Assembly: GCA_016188575.1 (NCBI GenBank)
Contig: JACPHN010000017.1
Location: 1-11,821, forward strand
DNA from: Candidatus Schekmanbacteria bacterium
GTDB taxonomy: Bacteria > CSSED10-310 > JACPHN01
Length of the DNA stretch: 11,821 nt
Reading direction: 5' to 3'
Part shown: positions 1-8,041 of the stretch, piece after piece
Position numbering within the stretch: position 1 is the first letter of the stretch
How the letters are laid out: every line of letters starts with the position of its first letter
Translations under genes and position numbers: made by a program
The notes under the pieces: model-generated
Databases searched by the model: none
Seen by the model: only the letters and a program-made list of their open reading frames with translations
Told to the model about the DNA's origin: nothing

Positions 1-81
1 ACAATTAGAGAAAAAGACGCCAGCCTCCCAACGCCGCCGCCAGCCCCGTGGCGCCCGCGCGATCAATCGGCAAATCGCCAA

Positions 82-1760
82 TCACGTGTCGGCCCACTTT
101 ATGTGAGCGAATGCGGCACCTATCTGGTGAGCGTCGAAGGCGGCGGTCAGGCGCAGCCACCCGAGTCGCTTGAAGGTCTGGATCTGCTGGGCGCGCGGGC
201 TGTAGCCCAGCTCCTTGAGCCAGTCGCCGACCCGTTCTCCGGTGAGCAGCTCGTGGGGGCTTATGCCTTTGCGGAGCCCGTCCGCGAATGGCGTGAGATT
301 GAGCATGGCGACGCGTAGATGGAGGAATCCGCTGCTCATGCGCTTCTGCGGGGCGATCACGGCAGCGATCCGGCCATTGGCCCACTCCACGGGGATGCTG
401 GCGGCGAGCACGTCGCGGAAATCAACGTAGAGGCTCTGGAGAATCTGCTCCGTCTGTACGCCGATCAGATTCGGGAACCCTCCCAGCGCCTTCGGCGCTG
501 GGCGCCGCCCTAGACCTCGCTACGCTCGGTTGGTGAGCTTTCCCCAGAGTGTGACCCTGTCGCGATGAAAACGCTCGCGAGTGCCAGGCCAGGTGGCCGC
601 ACGCTCGTGTCGGTCCAGCTCCCAGAGTCGGGCTGCGGTTTCAACCGCTTCCCACGGGACACGCCCTCGTTCGGCGACCCCGCGCATCACCTCGACGTAT
701 GCCTGGCGTTCCTGGACCAGGGCGTAACCCACCGACAGGCGGTTGCGCGCCGCCTCGCGAGCTATCGTCGTCCCCACTTCGTGCAGTTCCGCGGCCACCT
801 CGGCGAGGACTGCCCGCGCGCCCTCGACGCCATTGGTGTGGCCGCTGACAGGATCGATCAGGTTGAGCGCACCATGGGCACGCTCCACAGCTTGCCCGAT
901 GGCGTGGGCGCTGTCGACGGCCTCTCGCTCACGGATCGTGGCGGCCTCGAGCGTCCGCTCCAGCTTCCCCCCAGGCGTTGGCTGCGAAGGTGCTTGGCGG
1001 CAGCGCTTCCGTACCCGGTCGAGCTCCTCGATGGCCCGATAGGCCGCCGCTCCACTTGCGCGCGTACCTTTTCGAGAGCCCGTCGGAGGTGGTTGATGTC
1101 ATGCGCTCCCCGCGCTGTTGGATTAACCTCTCCCACCGCCTTCGCGATCGCGCTGGACCCATCGAAGCCGGCATGTTCGGGGCAGAGGCCTTGCTGGTCT
1201 CGCAAACGTTCGAGCACCCTCTGCCATTGGGCGGCTCCGCACCCGGGCTGCTTTTCCACCAGGAAGATTAAGAGACTGTCGGTATCGACTCCCGTCAGCT
1301 CGCAGCGGTCCCACCGATACATCTCGTCGAGACCGATGCGCGAGATCCCGCTCAGGTCAACGCTCTCGCGGTAATTGAAAGCACGCTGGTACGCCTCCTG
1401 GAGCACCTCCCGGACAGTGTCTTCGGCGATCCCGAGCGAGAAAACCTCCCGGACCATGGCAACGATCATCGCGTGAGTCGCGCCGCAGATAGCCCGTAGA
1501 GCGACGATGGCGCGCTTGATAGCGTTGGCGTCCACCTGGACTCAGTAGCTTTCGAGCCCGGGCGCGGTCGCTGGTGTCGACTGCCCATTGAAGACCGTCT
1601 CGAGAGCCTTGCGCCCCTTGTCAGCGATGATGTACAGGGTCGGGCGGGACACACCGGCCTCGCGGGCGGCTTGTGAGCGGTTCAGCCCGGGAGGCGCGGT
1701 GACCTTGGCGCTAATCTGGATGCGATCGGATGCCGAGAGAGACCGGTGGTGAGCAGACAT
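82..1760 (-). pseudogene. Decayed transposase (HTH plus DDE-like core), two stops and one frameshift
   Basis: Read together, three minus-strand frames make one protein of about 560 codons. The N-terminal part starts at an ATG at 1760 with GGAG nine bases upstream, and has a helix-turn-helix (NRSQAAREAGVSRPTLY). It runs into a TGA at 1542-1544, just before VQVDANAIK. The same frame resumes through a catalytic-core-like stretch with IGLDEMYRWD and GVDTDSLLIF, as in transposases that carry an IALDEIF-type motif. Near 1050 one base appears to be lost: the frame changes in QVE/AAAYRAIEEL. The new frame runs to a TAG at 520-522 (LTNRA*), and then on in the same frame to a TGA at 82. The tail carries ISPHELLTGERVGDWLKELG, which resembles the SPAELL...DWLE.LG tail of that transposase type. 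The family name is not certain. The element looks inactive. Convincing terminal inverted repeats or target duplications were not found: TGTCGG at 87-92 and CCGGACA at 1931-1937 are the best weak candidates. A minus-frame tail at 5-90 may belong to the interrupted host sequence. Confidence 0.75.
482..531. repeat. Palindromic unit inside the broken transposase
   Basis: A perfect 9-bp stem (CCCAGCGCC, 482-490, with GGCGCTGGG, 494-502) closes a TTC loop. It is followed by a GC-rich spacer and CCTCGCTACGCTCGG (517-531). The transposase frame's TAG stop falls inside this block, and the codons translated from it (RGLGRRPAPKALG) do not look like family sequence. This fits a short REP/MITE-like palindromic unit inserted in the gene. 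A native hairpin cannot be excluded. The outer boundaries are approximate. Confidence 0.45.
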
Positions 1761-2061
1761 GGGGCCTTTCTCCGTCGTAGAACAATGGAGAGGAGGATCC
1801 CGTCTGCTCATCCACTCGCCACGCAAGCCCTGTCCGTCGGCTCACCTGTAGGGGCTCGACACCCGCATCTACATTGCGTCCGCGGCCGCCACGCCGAGGA
1901 CTATGGCGGGACAAAGTGTAAAGGACTCAACCGGACATTCGGCCAACGCCGAAAATAGCGGTCCTGTGTCGTCGTGGTCGCTCTGCTCTACCACGCCGCT
2001 GTTCCGCCTGAAGGTGCGCGCCTTGCATCGGCAACTCGCCATCGTGCATCAAGAAGGGCGA
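1761..2061. other. Intergenic stretch upstream of the transposase remnant
   Basis: It holds the transposase ribosome binding site (GGAG, minus strand) and probably the right boundary of the element. An open plus-strand frame starts at 1903 and continues into the small ORF at 2062, but codons 1903-1985 look random. No promoter, RNA gene or clear inverted repeat was recognised. Confidence 0.4.
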
Positions 2062-2220
2062 ATGTTCGAGGAAGTAAACTTGGAAGCGCTCGCTCGGGAG
2101 ATCGAGTCGCGGATGTCGCACGCGGACCGGATCGGCCTCGGCGAGAAGATCCGCGAATGGCTCCCGAGAGTCCTGGCCCGGGAAGAACCGACCGCGACGC
2201 CGGCGGCGACGCAGCCATGA
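2062..2220 (+). CDS. Small hypothetical protein (52 aa)
   Basis: The product is not recognised. The ATG at 2062 has GAAGG five bases upstream (2053-2057). The frame is also open upstream to an ATG at 1903, giving 105 aa, but the better ribosome binding site and the more protein-like sequence favour 2062. The product is a soluble, charged, probably helical peptide: MFEEVNLEALAREIESRM, then a basic stretch with IREWLPRVL, ending in an Ala/Thr/Pro-rich tail. There is no membrane segment and no cysteine motif. It sits between a transposon remnant and the CBS gene, so it could be a fragment of an older accessory gene. Its reality as a gene is uncertain. Confidence 0.35.
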   Translation: MFEEVNLEALAREIESRMSHADRIGLGEKIREWLPRVLAREEPTATPAATQP

Positions 2221-2595
2221 TCAGCAGGTGATTCTAGCCGGCGGCTGGCCGCCTCTTGTCGTGAACCGCGTGCTGCCTGATCCACCGGCCCCGAGTGTTC
2301 AGTCTCGGGTACGAGCGGGTCGATCTGGCACATTCGTTTCGGTTTCGCGTCGTGGTTCGGCCGCAGTCTTCGATCGCAGTGGCGGACCCATGGCATTCTT
2401 TCCCAGGAAGTGGGACTCCGAAACGCCCGCCGAGCGCACAGTTGAGCTTTTCTCGCCTCCCTCGCTCACTTCGCGGGCCAGTGGATTCAGGTCGACCGTC
2501 ACAGTGGCGGTCCCGCCGCCAACACTGTACACTATCGTCGCCGGGCGGATTCGCCGCATCGGCCTCGCATATCGCTGCCGCAACCGGAGTTGACT
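2221..2595. other. Gene-free stretch upstream of the CBS-ACT gene
   Basis: No convincing coding sequence is seen on either strand; the open frames here have no recognisable protein features. It contains a hairpin at 2240-2253 and another at 2290-2309 (CCCGAG, 8-nt loop, CTCGGG). The ribosome binding site of the next gene is at its end (GGAG 2586-2589). A TACACT at 2528-2533 could be a -10 element, but no matching -35 is present. It probably holds the promoter of the CBS-protease operon. Confidence 0.4.
2240..2253 (+). terminator. Possible terminator hairpin after the small ORF
   Basis: GGCGG and CCGCC form a stem around a CTGG loop, 20 bases after the stop of the small ORF. The following bases (TCTTGTCG) are only weakly T-rich, so intrinsic termination is a guess. 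Confidence 0.25.
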
Positions 2596-3246
2596 ATGCT
2601 CGTCAGGGACAAGATGAAGCCGAACCCGAAGGTCGTCTCTCCCACCGACAGCCTCCACGTCGCCTGGATGACGATGCGGGAAAACGACATCCGACATCTC
2701 CCCGTCGTCGATCGCGAGCTCCGACTCGTCGGCGTCATCACCGAACGAGACCTCAGACTCAACCTGCCTTCACCCCTCGAGTCCGCCACTCCCGAACAGC
2801 AGGCAGCCATCCTGGCGCGCTACCAGGCGCTTCGCGTCGGCGACTGCATGACCCGCGAGGTCAAGGTCGTCGCGCCGACCACGCCCGCGCAGGATGCCGC
2901 ATGGCTCATCATCTCGCACAAAGTCGGCGGCCTGCCCGTCGTCGAGCACGATCGAGTCGTCGGCGTCATCACCCGATCCGACCTCCTCGAAGCCCTCGTC
3001 GAGGTGCTCGATACCGCAACCACCACCACGCGCGTCGAAGTCGTCGTCGAGGAAAAACCGGGCGCATACGCCACGCTCGCCAGCCTCGTCGAGCAGCGCG
3101 GAGGCACCGTCGTGAGCGCCCTCGCCGCCCGGAGCCTCGAATCCGATCGCTCTGTGCTCATCTTCCGCCTTGCCACTCCCGATCTCGACGAGCTCAAGGA
3201 AGCTCTTCGGGCCGCGGGCCATCCTGTGCTTAGCGGACCGCGATAG
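2596..3246 (+). CDS. CBS-pair and ACT domain protein (AcuB-like)
   Basis: A 216-aa soluble protein. Residues 4-56 form the first CBS motif (RHLPVVDRELRLVGVITERD) and 82-133 the second (GGLPVVEHDRVVGVITRSDL), together a full Bateman module. Residues about 146-214 look like an ACT domain (VEVVVEEKPGAYATLASLVE). CBS pairs usually bind adenine nucleotides and ACT domains usually bind amino acids, so the protein is probably a small-molecule sensor without its own catalytic domain. The ligand cannot be read from sequence. The frame opens at a TTG (2590), but the ATG at 2596 has GGAG six bases upstream and is preferred. The stop is 30 bp before the Lon-related protease gene, so the two are very likely co-transcribed. 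The domain order is that of AcuB-type proteins, but a role in acetoin metabolism is not implied. Confidence 0.95.
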   Translation: MLVRDKMKPNPKVVSPTDSLHVAWMTMRENDIRHLPVVDRELRLVGVITERDLRLNLPSPLESATPEQQAAILARYQALRVGDCMTREVKVVAPTTPAQDAAWLIISHKVGGLPVVEHDRVVGVITRSDLLEALVEVLDTATTTTRVEVVVEEKPGAYATLASLVEQRGGTVVSALAARSLESDRSVLIFRLATPDLDELKEALRAAGHPVLSGPR

Positions 3247-3276
3247 CGCCCCCCTCTCCCGCCAAGGACATCGGCG

Positions 3277-5742
3277 ATGAGCTTCTCCGATCCGCTCCCT
3301 ACCGCCGCGCTCTACCGTCGCTGCGACCCCGAGTCGCTTCCCTTCCGCACCACCACGGAGCTCACGGACGGCGACGAAATCGTCGGCCATGAACGGGCTA
3401 CCGAGGCTCTCAGGTTCGGCGTCGGCATGCGGCGCCCGGGATTCAATCTGTTCGCGCTCGGCTCTCCCGGCACCGGCCGGCACTCGCTCATCCTGCGCTT
3501 CCTCGAGGCGCGCGCCGCGACCGAGCCGACGCAGTCCGATTGGTGCTACGTCAACAACTTCGCAGCGCAACACCAGCCCATTGCCATCAAGCTCCCCGCA
3601 GGAAAGGGCGCGGTCTTCCGGCGCGACATGGAACGGCTCGTCGACGAGCTGCGCACCGTCGTCCCTGCTGCGCTCGACACCGACGAGTTCCGCGCCAAGC
3701 TCCAGGAGCTCGAAAACGCCTTCGTCGACCGCCGTGACGAGGCGCTCGACGAGCTCCAACGCGAAGCGCGGCAGCGCAGCATCGCGCTGCTCCGCACGCC
3801 CGCCGGTTACGCCTTCACTCCCATACGCGAAGGACAGGTGCTCAGCCCCGACGAGTTTGCGGAGCTTCCCCAGCACGACCAGGACGCCGTCAAGGAGGTC
3901 GTCGCGGACCTCCAGCACAAGCTCCAGGCGATCCTCAGAGAAATCCCCAAGTGGCGCCGCGAAAACCAGCGCAAGGCGCGGGAGCTCACCGCGCAGGTGA
4001 CCCGCACCGCTGTCGAGCACCTCATCGCCGAGCTTCGCGAGGCATACGCCGATTCTCCCGAAATCGCCGCCCACCTCGACGCCATCGAAAAGGTTGTCAT
4101 CGAGCAGGCCGGCGAGTTCAAACAGGAAGAAGAGGCGACTCCGAGCTCCCCACAGGAACCTGGCACCGCGCAACCCGGGAGCAGCCTGGACCGCTTCCGC
4201 GTCAACGTCATCGTGGATCGCACCGGAGCTTCCGGAGCCCCCGTGATCTATGAGGACAATCCGACCTTGCAGAACCTCGTCGGTCGTGTCGAATACCTGT
4301 CGCTCTTCGGTGCGCTCGTCACCAACTTCACGCTGATCAAGGCAGGTGCGTTGCACCGCGCCAACGGCGGCTACCTCATGCTCGACGCCCTCAAGGTGCT
4401 GCAGGAGCCCTACGCCTGGGAGGCTCTGAAGCGATCCCTGTCCGCGGGGTCGGTCAAGATCGAATCCCCCGGCGAGCTCCTGGGACTCACCAGCACCGTC
4501 AGCCTCGACCCGCAACCCATTCCCCTGTCGACGAAAATCGTCCTGATCGGTGACGACCGCACCTACCACTTCTTGTCGCTGTTCGACCCGGACTTCTGCA
4601 AGCACTTCAAGGTACTGGCGGACTTCGATGACAGCGTCGACCGCAATGCCGACACCGTCCTGGCCTACGCGCGGTTCATCGCCATGCTCGCCCGGCGTGA
4701 AAACCTGCGCGCCTTCGACCGCGGCGCCGTCGCCCGCGTGGTCGAGCACGCCTCACGGCTGGAGGAAGACGCCGAGAAGCTTACGACGCGCATGCGCGAC
4801 ATTGCCGATCTCCTCCTGGAAGCCGACTATTGGGCCGCGGAGGCGGCGCGCGACGTCGTCGCCGAGGTCGACGTCAAGCGCGCCATCCAGGCACAGGTGC
4901 GTCGCTCCGACCGCATTCGGCAGGAGTCCATCGAGGTCATGCTGCGCGGCCTGCAGTTCGTCGAAACTGACGGCGAGCGGATCGGACAGGTCAACGGCCT
5001 GGCCGTCATCGACCTCGGGAATTTCGCTTTCGGACATCCTTCCCGCATCACGGCATCCGTGCGCATCGGCGAAGGCGACGTGATCGACATCGAGCGAGAG
5101 GTAAAGCTGGCGGGCTCCGTCCATTCCAAGGCTGTGCACATCCTCACCGCCTTTCTGGCGACGCGCTATGCGGAGCACGACCCACTTGCGATCACCGCCA
5201 GTCTCGCCATGGAACAATCCTATGGCCGCGTCGACGGCGACAGCGCTTCGCTGGCGGAAACCTGCGCCTTGCTTTCCGCGTTAGGCCAAATCCCCATTCG
5301 CCAGTCGCTGGCCATTACTGGTTCGATGGATCAGTTCGGTAGGGCGCAGCCCATCGGCGGCGTAAACGAAAAAATCGAAGGCTTCTTCGACCTCTGCAAG
5401 GCCCGCGGCCTGACCGGCAGACACGGTGTCGTCATCCCGAAGACCAATGTGTCCAGTTTGATGCTGCGCCACGACGTCGTGGAGGCGGTTCGCAATGGCC
5501 AGTTCAACGTCTACGCCGTGGAATCTCTGGATGAGGCCGTGAGCCTGCTCACCGGCTTGCCCGCCGGAGAGCGCCAGGACGACGGGTCATACCCGCCCGA
5601 CACCGTGAACGAACGGGTCCTGGCGCGCACGAGCGCCTTTGCGGTCACCATGCGCGAGCTGGACACGCATGGTGACGACGACTCTGCGCATCACGCCGCC
5701 GAGACCGAGAAGCCGGAAAACGACGCCGGCGACTCGCAGTGA
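3277..5742 (+). CDS. Lon-related AAA ATP-dependent protease (AAA_32/S16 type)
   Basis: An 821-aa cytoplasmic protease of the Lon-related group related to LonB and E. coli YcbZ, not classical LonA: there is no LonA substrate-binding N-domain. It would unfold and degrade proteins using ATP. The P-loop-like motif is GSPGTGRHS (62-70), with Arg68 where the usual Lys stands. A charged helical insert, probably coiled coil, spans about 110-280. The Walker B-like motif is GGYLMLDA (364-371). The S16 protease domain starts near 569 and has catalytic Ser656 in DGDSAS and Lys699 in GGVNEKIEGF. These are 43 residues apart, as in E. coli Lon (679/722), so the peptidase should be active. The tail after about 795 is acidic. 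The start ATG has AAGGA eight bases upstream (3264-3268). The gene follows the CBS-ACT gene by 30 bp, suggesting that proteolysis is tied to a nucleotide or amino-acid signal (inference). Confidence 0.95.
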   Translation: MSFSDPLPTAALYRRCDPESLPFRTTTELTDGDEIVGHERATEALRFGVGMRRPGFNLFALGSPGTGRHSLILRFLEARAATEPTQSDWCYVNNFAAQHQPIAIKLPAGKGAVFRRDMERLVDELRTVVPAALDTDEFRAKLQELENAFVDRRDEALDELQREARQRSIALLRTPAGYAFTPIREGQVLSPDEFAELPQHDQDAVKEVVADLQHKLQAILREIPKWRRENQRKARELTAQVTRTAVEHLIAELREAYADSPEIAAHLDAIEKVVIEQAGEFKQEEEATPSSPQEPGTAQPGSSLDRFRVNVIVDRTGASGAPVIYEDNPTLQNLVGRVEYLSLFGALVTNFTLIKAGALHRANGGYLMLDALKVLQEPYAWEALKRSLSAGSVKIESPGELLGLTSTVSLDPQPIPLSTKIVLIGDDRTYHFLSLFDPDFCKHFKVLADFDDSVDRNADTVLAYARFIAMLARRENLRAFDRGAVARVVEHASRLEEDAEKLTTRMRDIADLLLEADYWAAEAARDVVAEVDVKRAIQAQVRRSDRIRQESIEVMLRGLQFVETDGERIGQVNGLAVIDLGNFAFGHPSRITASVRIGEGDVIDIEREVKLAGSVHSKAVHILTAFLATRYAEHDPLAITASLAMEQSYGRVDGDSASLAETCALLSALGQIPIRQSLAITGSMDQFGRAQPIGGVNEKIEGFFDLCKARGLTGRHGVVIPKTNVSSLMLRHDVVEAVRNGQFNVYAVESLDEAVSLLTGLPAGERQDDGSYPPDTVNERVLARTSAFAVTMRELDTHGDDDSAHHAAETEKPENDAGDSQ

Positions 5743-5760
5743 GCCTCGCCACGCTCCGAC

Positions 5761-5777
5761 GCCACCCGCTCGGTGGC
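5761..5777. terminator. Hairpin between convergent genes
   Basis: GCCACC (5761-5766) pairs with GGTGGC (5772-5777) around a CGCTC loop. It fills most of the 36-bp gap between the stop of the plus-strand protease and the stop of the minus-strand fusion gene, so it could terminate both transcripts. There is no T-tract on either side, so the call rests on position and stem only. Confidence 0.4.
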
Positions 5778-5778
5778 C

Positions 5779-8004
5779 TCAATAGTGCCGCTCGAGCACG
5801 TACCAGCCGAACGAGCGCAACATGATCTTGGGCATCGAATCCTCCACCAGCGGGTCGAGCCGCTGCCAGGCGTCGTCCACGAGCTCCCGCGCCTGGCGGC
5901 TGCATGCCGCGAGCGCCCCGCAAGCCTCGAGGCGGTCGACCACGCTCCCCACAATCGCCGGGTCCTGCGACTGTTGCCGCAAGGTCTCCCAGAGCCACTC
6001 GCGCTCCTCGCGCCCCAGCAAGGACATTGCCTTGGCGACCGGCAACGTGACCTTTCCCTGGGAGATGTCTTCGCCGCGCTGTTTCAAGTCGCGCTCGAAA
6101 CCGCTCAAGTTGAGCACGTCATCGACTATCTGAAACGCCAGCCCGACCGCCTCGAAGAACCGCCCGACACCGTCGATCTGCGCCGCGCTCCCGCCGCCGG
6201 CGATGCCGCCCATGCGCGCCAGCGCCCCTGCGGGCGCGGCCGTCTTGAGCCGATGCACCGCCAATACCTGCTCCTCCAGCAGGCGGCCATCCCCTGTTTC
6301 CACGATCTGCGGCATGATATCGTCGAAACCGCCCAGGTCGAGCGCCTGCCCGGCGTGCCCGGCGCGCAATGCCTCGAAGTACAGATCGTAGAGCTTGAGC
6401 TTGTCGGCGCTGGACAAGGTGGGCGCCGAGAGGAGCCGCTGCCCCATGAAGTAGCATGCGGTACCGGCGTTGATGGCAAGCGCCTCCCCGTAGATCACGT
6501 GCGCCGGCGGGCCGCCGCGCCGCACTGTCGAACGATCCTGGACATCGTCCACGATCAGTGAGCCCACGTGCATGAGCTCGGGCATGGCCAACCACCTCAC
6601 GAAGTCGCGCGAATCGCCGCCGACGACGTCACAGCAGGCCAGCGCTGCATAGGATCGCCAGGACTTCCCGCCACGATCGGTGATCTCCCGAACGGGCTTG
6701 CACATCGTGCGCACGAGCTTTTCGCTATCGACACCGACCATCTGCTGCTCGCGCTCGGGGCTGGCGATCATGTCGCGCACTTGCGCAAACGTCGGATTGA
6801 AGGGCAAAAGTGACTGCACCGACTTGCGGACTTCTTTGCCCACCTGCTTGAAAAAATCATCGAGTGTCTCGACTACGTCGAAGCCGCTTCGCTCGATAAA
6901 CCCCAGCCCCTTCACGGTCTCACCGAGCACCCGACCCGAAACCTCGACTCGCCCCTCCCAAAAAGCGGGCTTGGAAATCAACGTGACGAACTCCTGGTCG
7001 TCGAATACTCCGTCGATGTCCAGTGACAGGTCACCGTCCGGGGCATCGACGTGCCAGTGCGTGGGGTATTCGTTGAAGGTTCGGGTGCTGCGCCAGACGT
7101 TCGCGAACGAAATCGTCGCTGGAAACAGATGGCGACGGTGCTCGCGATCGACGACGATAACCTTGCTGTTGAGCAGCTCGCCGGTCTGGCAGTCGACGAG
7201 CTGCGCCGCCGTGACGTCAAAGCCGTTATCGAGTTGCAGCGCGCACCAGTTCCAGCCGATGTCGCGACGTTTGTCGCGGCGTTCCTCCTGCTTGCCGCCG
7301 AACTCGTGATCGTACCAGGCCGTGCCGGTGAGAACCTGCTGCTCCACGGCATTGATGGTCACGGTCCCGGTTACGTCGCACTTGGGGATAAAGTAATAGA
7401 ACATCGTTTCGCCACCCTGGATGTCGACGATTCCATCCTCTCCATGGCGGATCGGGGGGCGGCGGGGACGCAAGACGAGATTGCAGCCGACGCGTTCTCG
7501 TTCGTTGTACAGCTCGAGCTCGTAGCAGTTGTCGTCACGCTTGCAGAAACGCTGGCCATCGAGCTCCAGCGCGAGGCGTCGCGCCCCGACGTGGACGTCG
7601 CCCTTGAACATTCGATCCGGATACGGGACGTGGCCCTTCTCGAGAATCTCACGCATGGCGCGCCGCAGCCGCTGATCCGGGGTTCCCTCGCCCTGCTCGA
7701 GCTTGTCGAGCGCGAGCCGCGGTGCGTCCTTGTCGACCAGCGAGATCGCGTGGTATTTCCGGGCGTCGGCATCCACGTACGCCCACGTAATCGAGTGGGC
7801 GTAGTGGAGCTCCTTGGTGACCTCGTCCTGGGCTTTGACGATGCGGAAGAACGAAGCGAAAATCGAGATCGAGCGATGGTCCGACGTATGGAGGTGGGTG
7901 TTTACGTACCACCATTCCGTCGCCGCACTGCGGTGCGGCAGGTCGTGCACAGCCAGATCGATGGGTCCTGCCTGTGGCCAGTCCGCCGGAATCTTCTTGC
8001 TCAT
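5779..8004 (-). CDS. Fusion: CrtC/AttH-like lipocalin domain plus trans-isoprenyl diphosphate synthase
   Basis: A 741-aa two-domain enzyme. Residues 1-375 carry the signature of carotenoid 1,2-hydratase (CrtC)/AttH proteins: EWWYVN (30-35), GTAWYDHEFG (227-236), GWNWCALQLDNG (250-261), AFWEGRVEVSG (347-357) and GFIERSGF (368-375). Residues about 400-741 are a complete trans-prenyltransferase: GGKSWR (445-450), first Asp motif DDVQD (486-490), RRGGPPAH, GQALDL (552-557), KTAAP, second motif DDVLN (628-632) and GKVTLP (650-655). It should condense IPP with an allylic diphosphate. Gly481, five residues before the first Asp motif, is small, which usually allows chains longer than C15. The N-terminal domain could hydrate or cyclise the prenyl product (inference). 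The ATG at 8004 has GAGGG six bases upstream (8011-8015). A longer frame to 8130 would overlap HMGR and lacks support. The gene lies 37 bp after HMGR in one operon. No signal peptide is seen. Confidence 0.93.
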   Translation of the reverse strand: MSKKIPADWPQAGPIDLAVHDLPHRSAATEWWYVNTHLHTSDHRSISIFASFFRIVKAQDEVTKELHYAHSITWAYVDADARKYHAISLVDKDAPRLALDKLEQGEGTPDQRLRRAMREILEKGHVPYPDRMFKGDVHVGARRLALELDGQRFCKRDDNCYELELYNERERVGCNLVLRPRRPPIRHGEDGIVDIQGGETMFYYFIPKCDVTGTVTINAVEQQVLTGTAWYDHEFGGKQEERRDKRRDIGWNWCALQLDNGFDVTAAQLVDCQTGELLNSKVIVVDREHRRHLFPATISFANVWRSTRTFNEYPTHWHVDAPDGDLSLDIDGVFDDQEFVTLISKPAFWEGRVEVSGRVLGETVKGLGFIERSGFDVVETLDDFFKQVGKEVRKSVQSLLPFNPTFAQVRDMIASPEREQQMVGVDSEKLVRTMCKPVREITDRGGKSWRSYAALACCDVVGGDSRDFVRWLAMPELMHVGSLIVDDVQDRSTVRRGGPPAHVIYGEALAINAGTACYFMGQRLLSAPTLSSADKLKLYDLYFEALRAGHAGQALDLGGFDDIMPQIVETGDGRLLEEQVLAVHRLKTAAPAGALARMGGIAGGGSAAQIDGVGRFFEAVGLAFQIVDDVLNLSGFERDLKQRGEDISQGKVTLPVAKAMSLLGREEREWLWETLRQQSQDPAIVGSVVDRLEACGALAACSRQARELVDDAWQRLDPLVEDSMPKIMLRSFGWYVLERHY

Positions 8005-8041
8005 CGCGTTCCCTCGCGTTTCCCTCTGCTGCTGTGTGCGG

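Noticed and set aside
5-90. Minus-frame tail ending GWRLFL as the end of a host gene
   Set aside because: Looks protein-like, but it is under 30 codons and its upstream part is a shadow of the transposase; not enough to call a gene.
565-1374. 269-aa plus-strand open frame
   Set aside because: Antisense to the transposase remnant; an Arg/Leu-rich shadow without motifs.
87-1937. TGTCGG...CTTTA and its weak inverse near 1921-1937 as terminal inverted repeats
   Set aside because: Only a few scattered matches and no target duplication.
2528-2533. TACACT as -10 of the CBS-protease operon
   Set aside because: No acceptable -35 at 16-18 bases upstream.
2770-4749. 659-aa minus-strand open frame
   Set aside because: Antisense to the CBS-ACT and Lon-related genes, which have clear motifs. 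The low-complexity Glu/Asp/Gly-rich translation is a GC-bias shadow.
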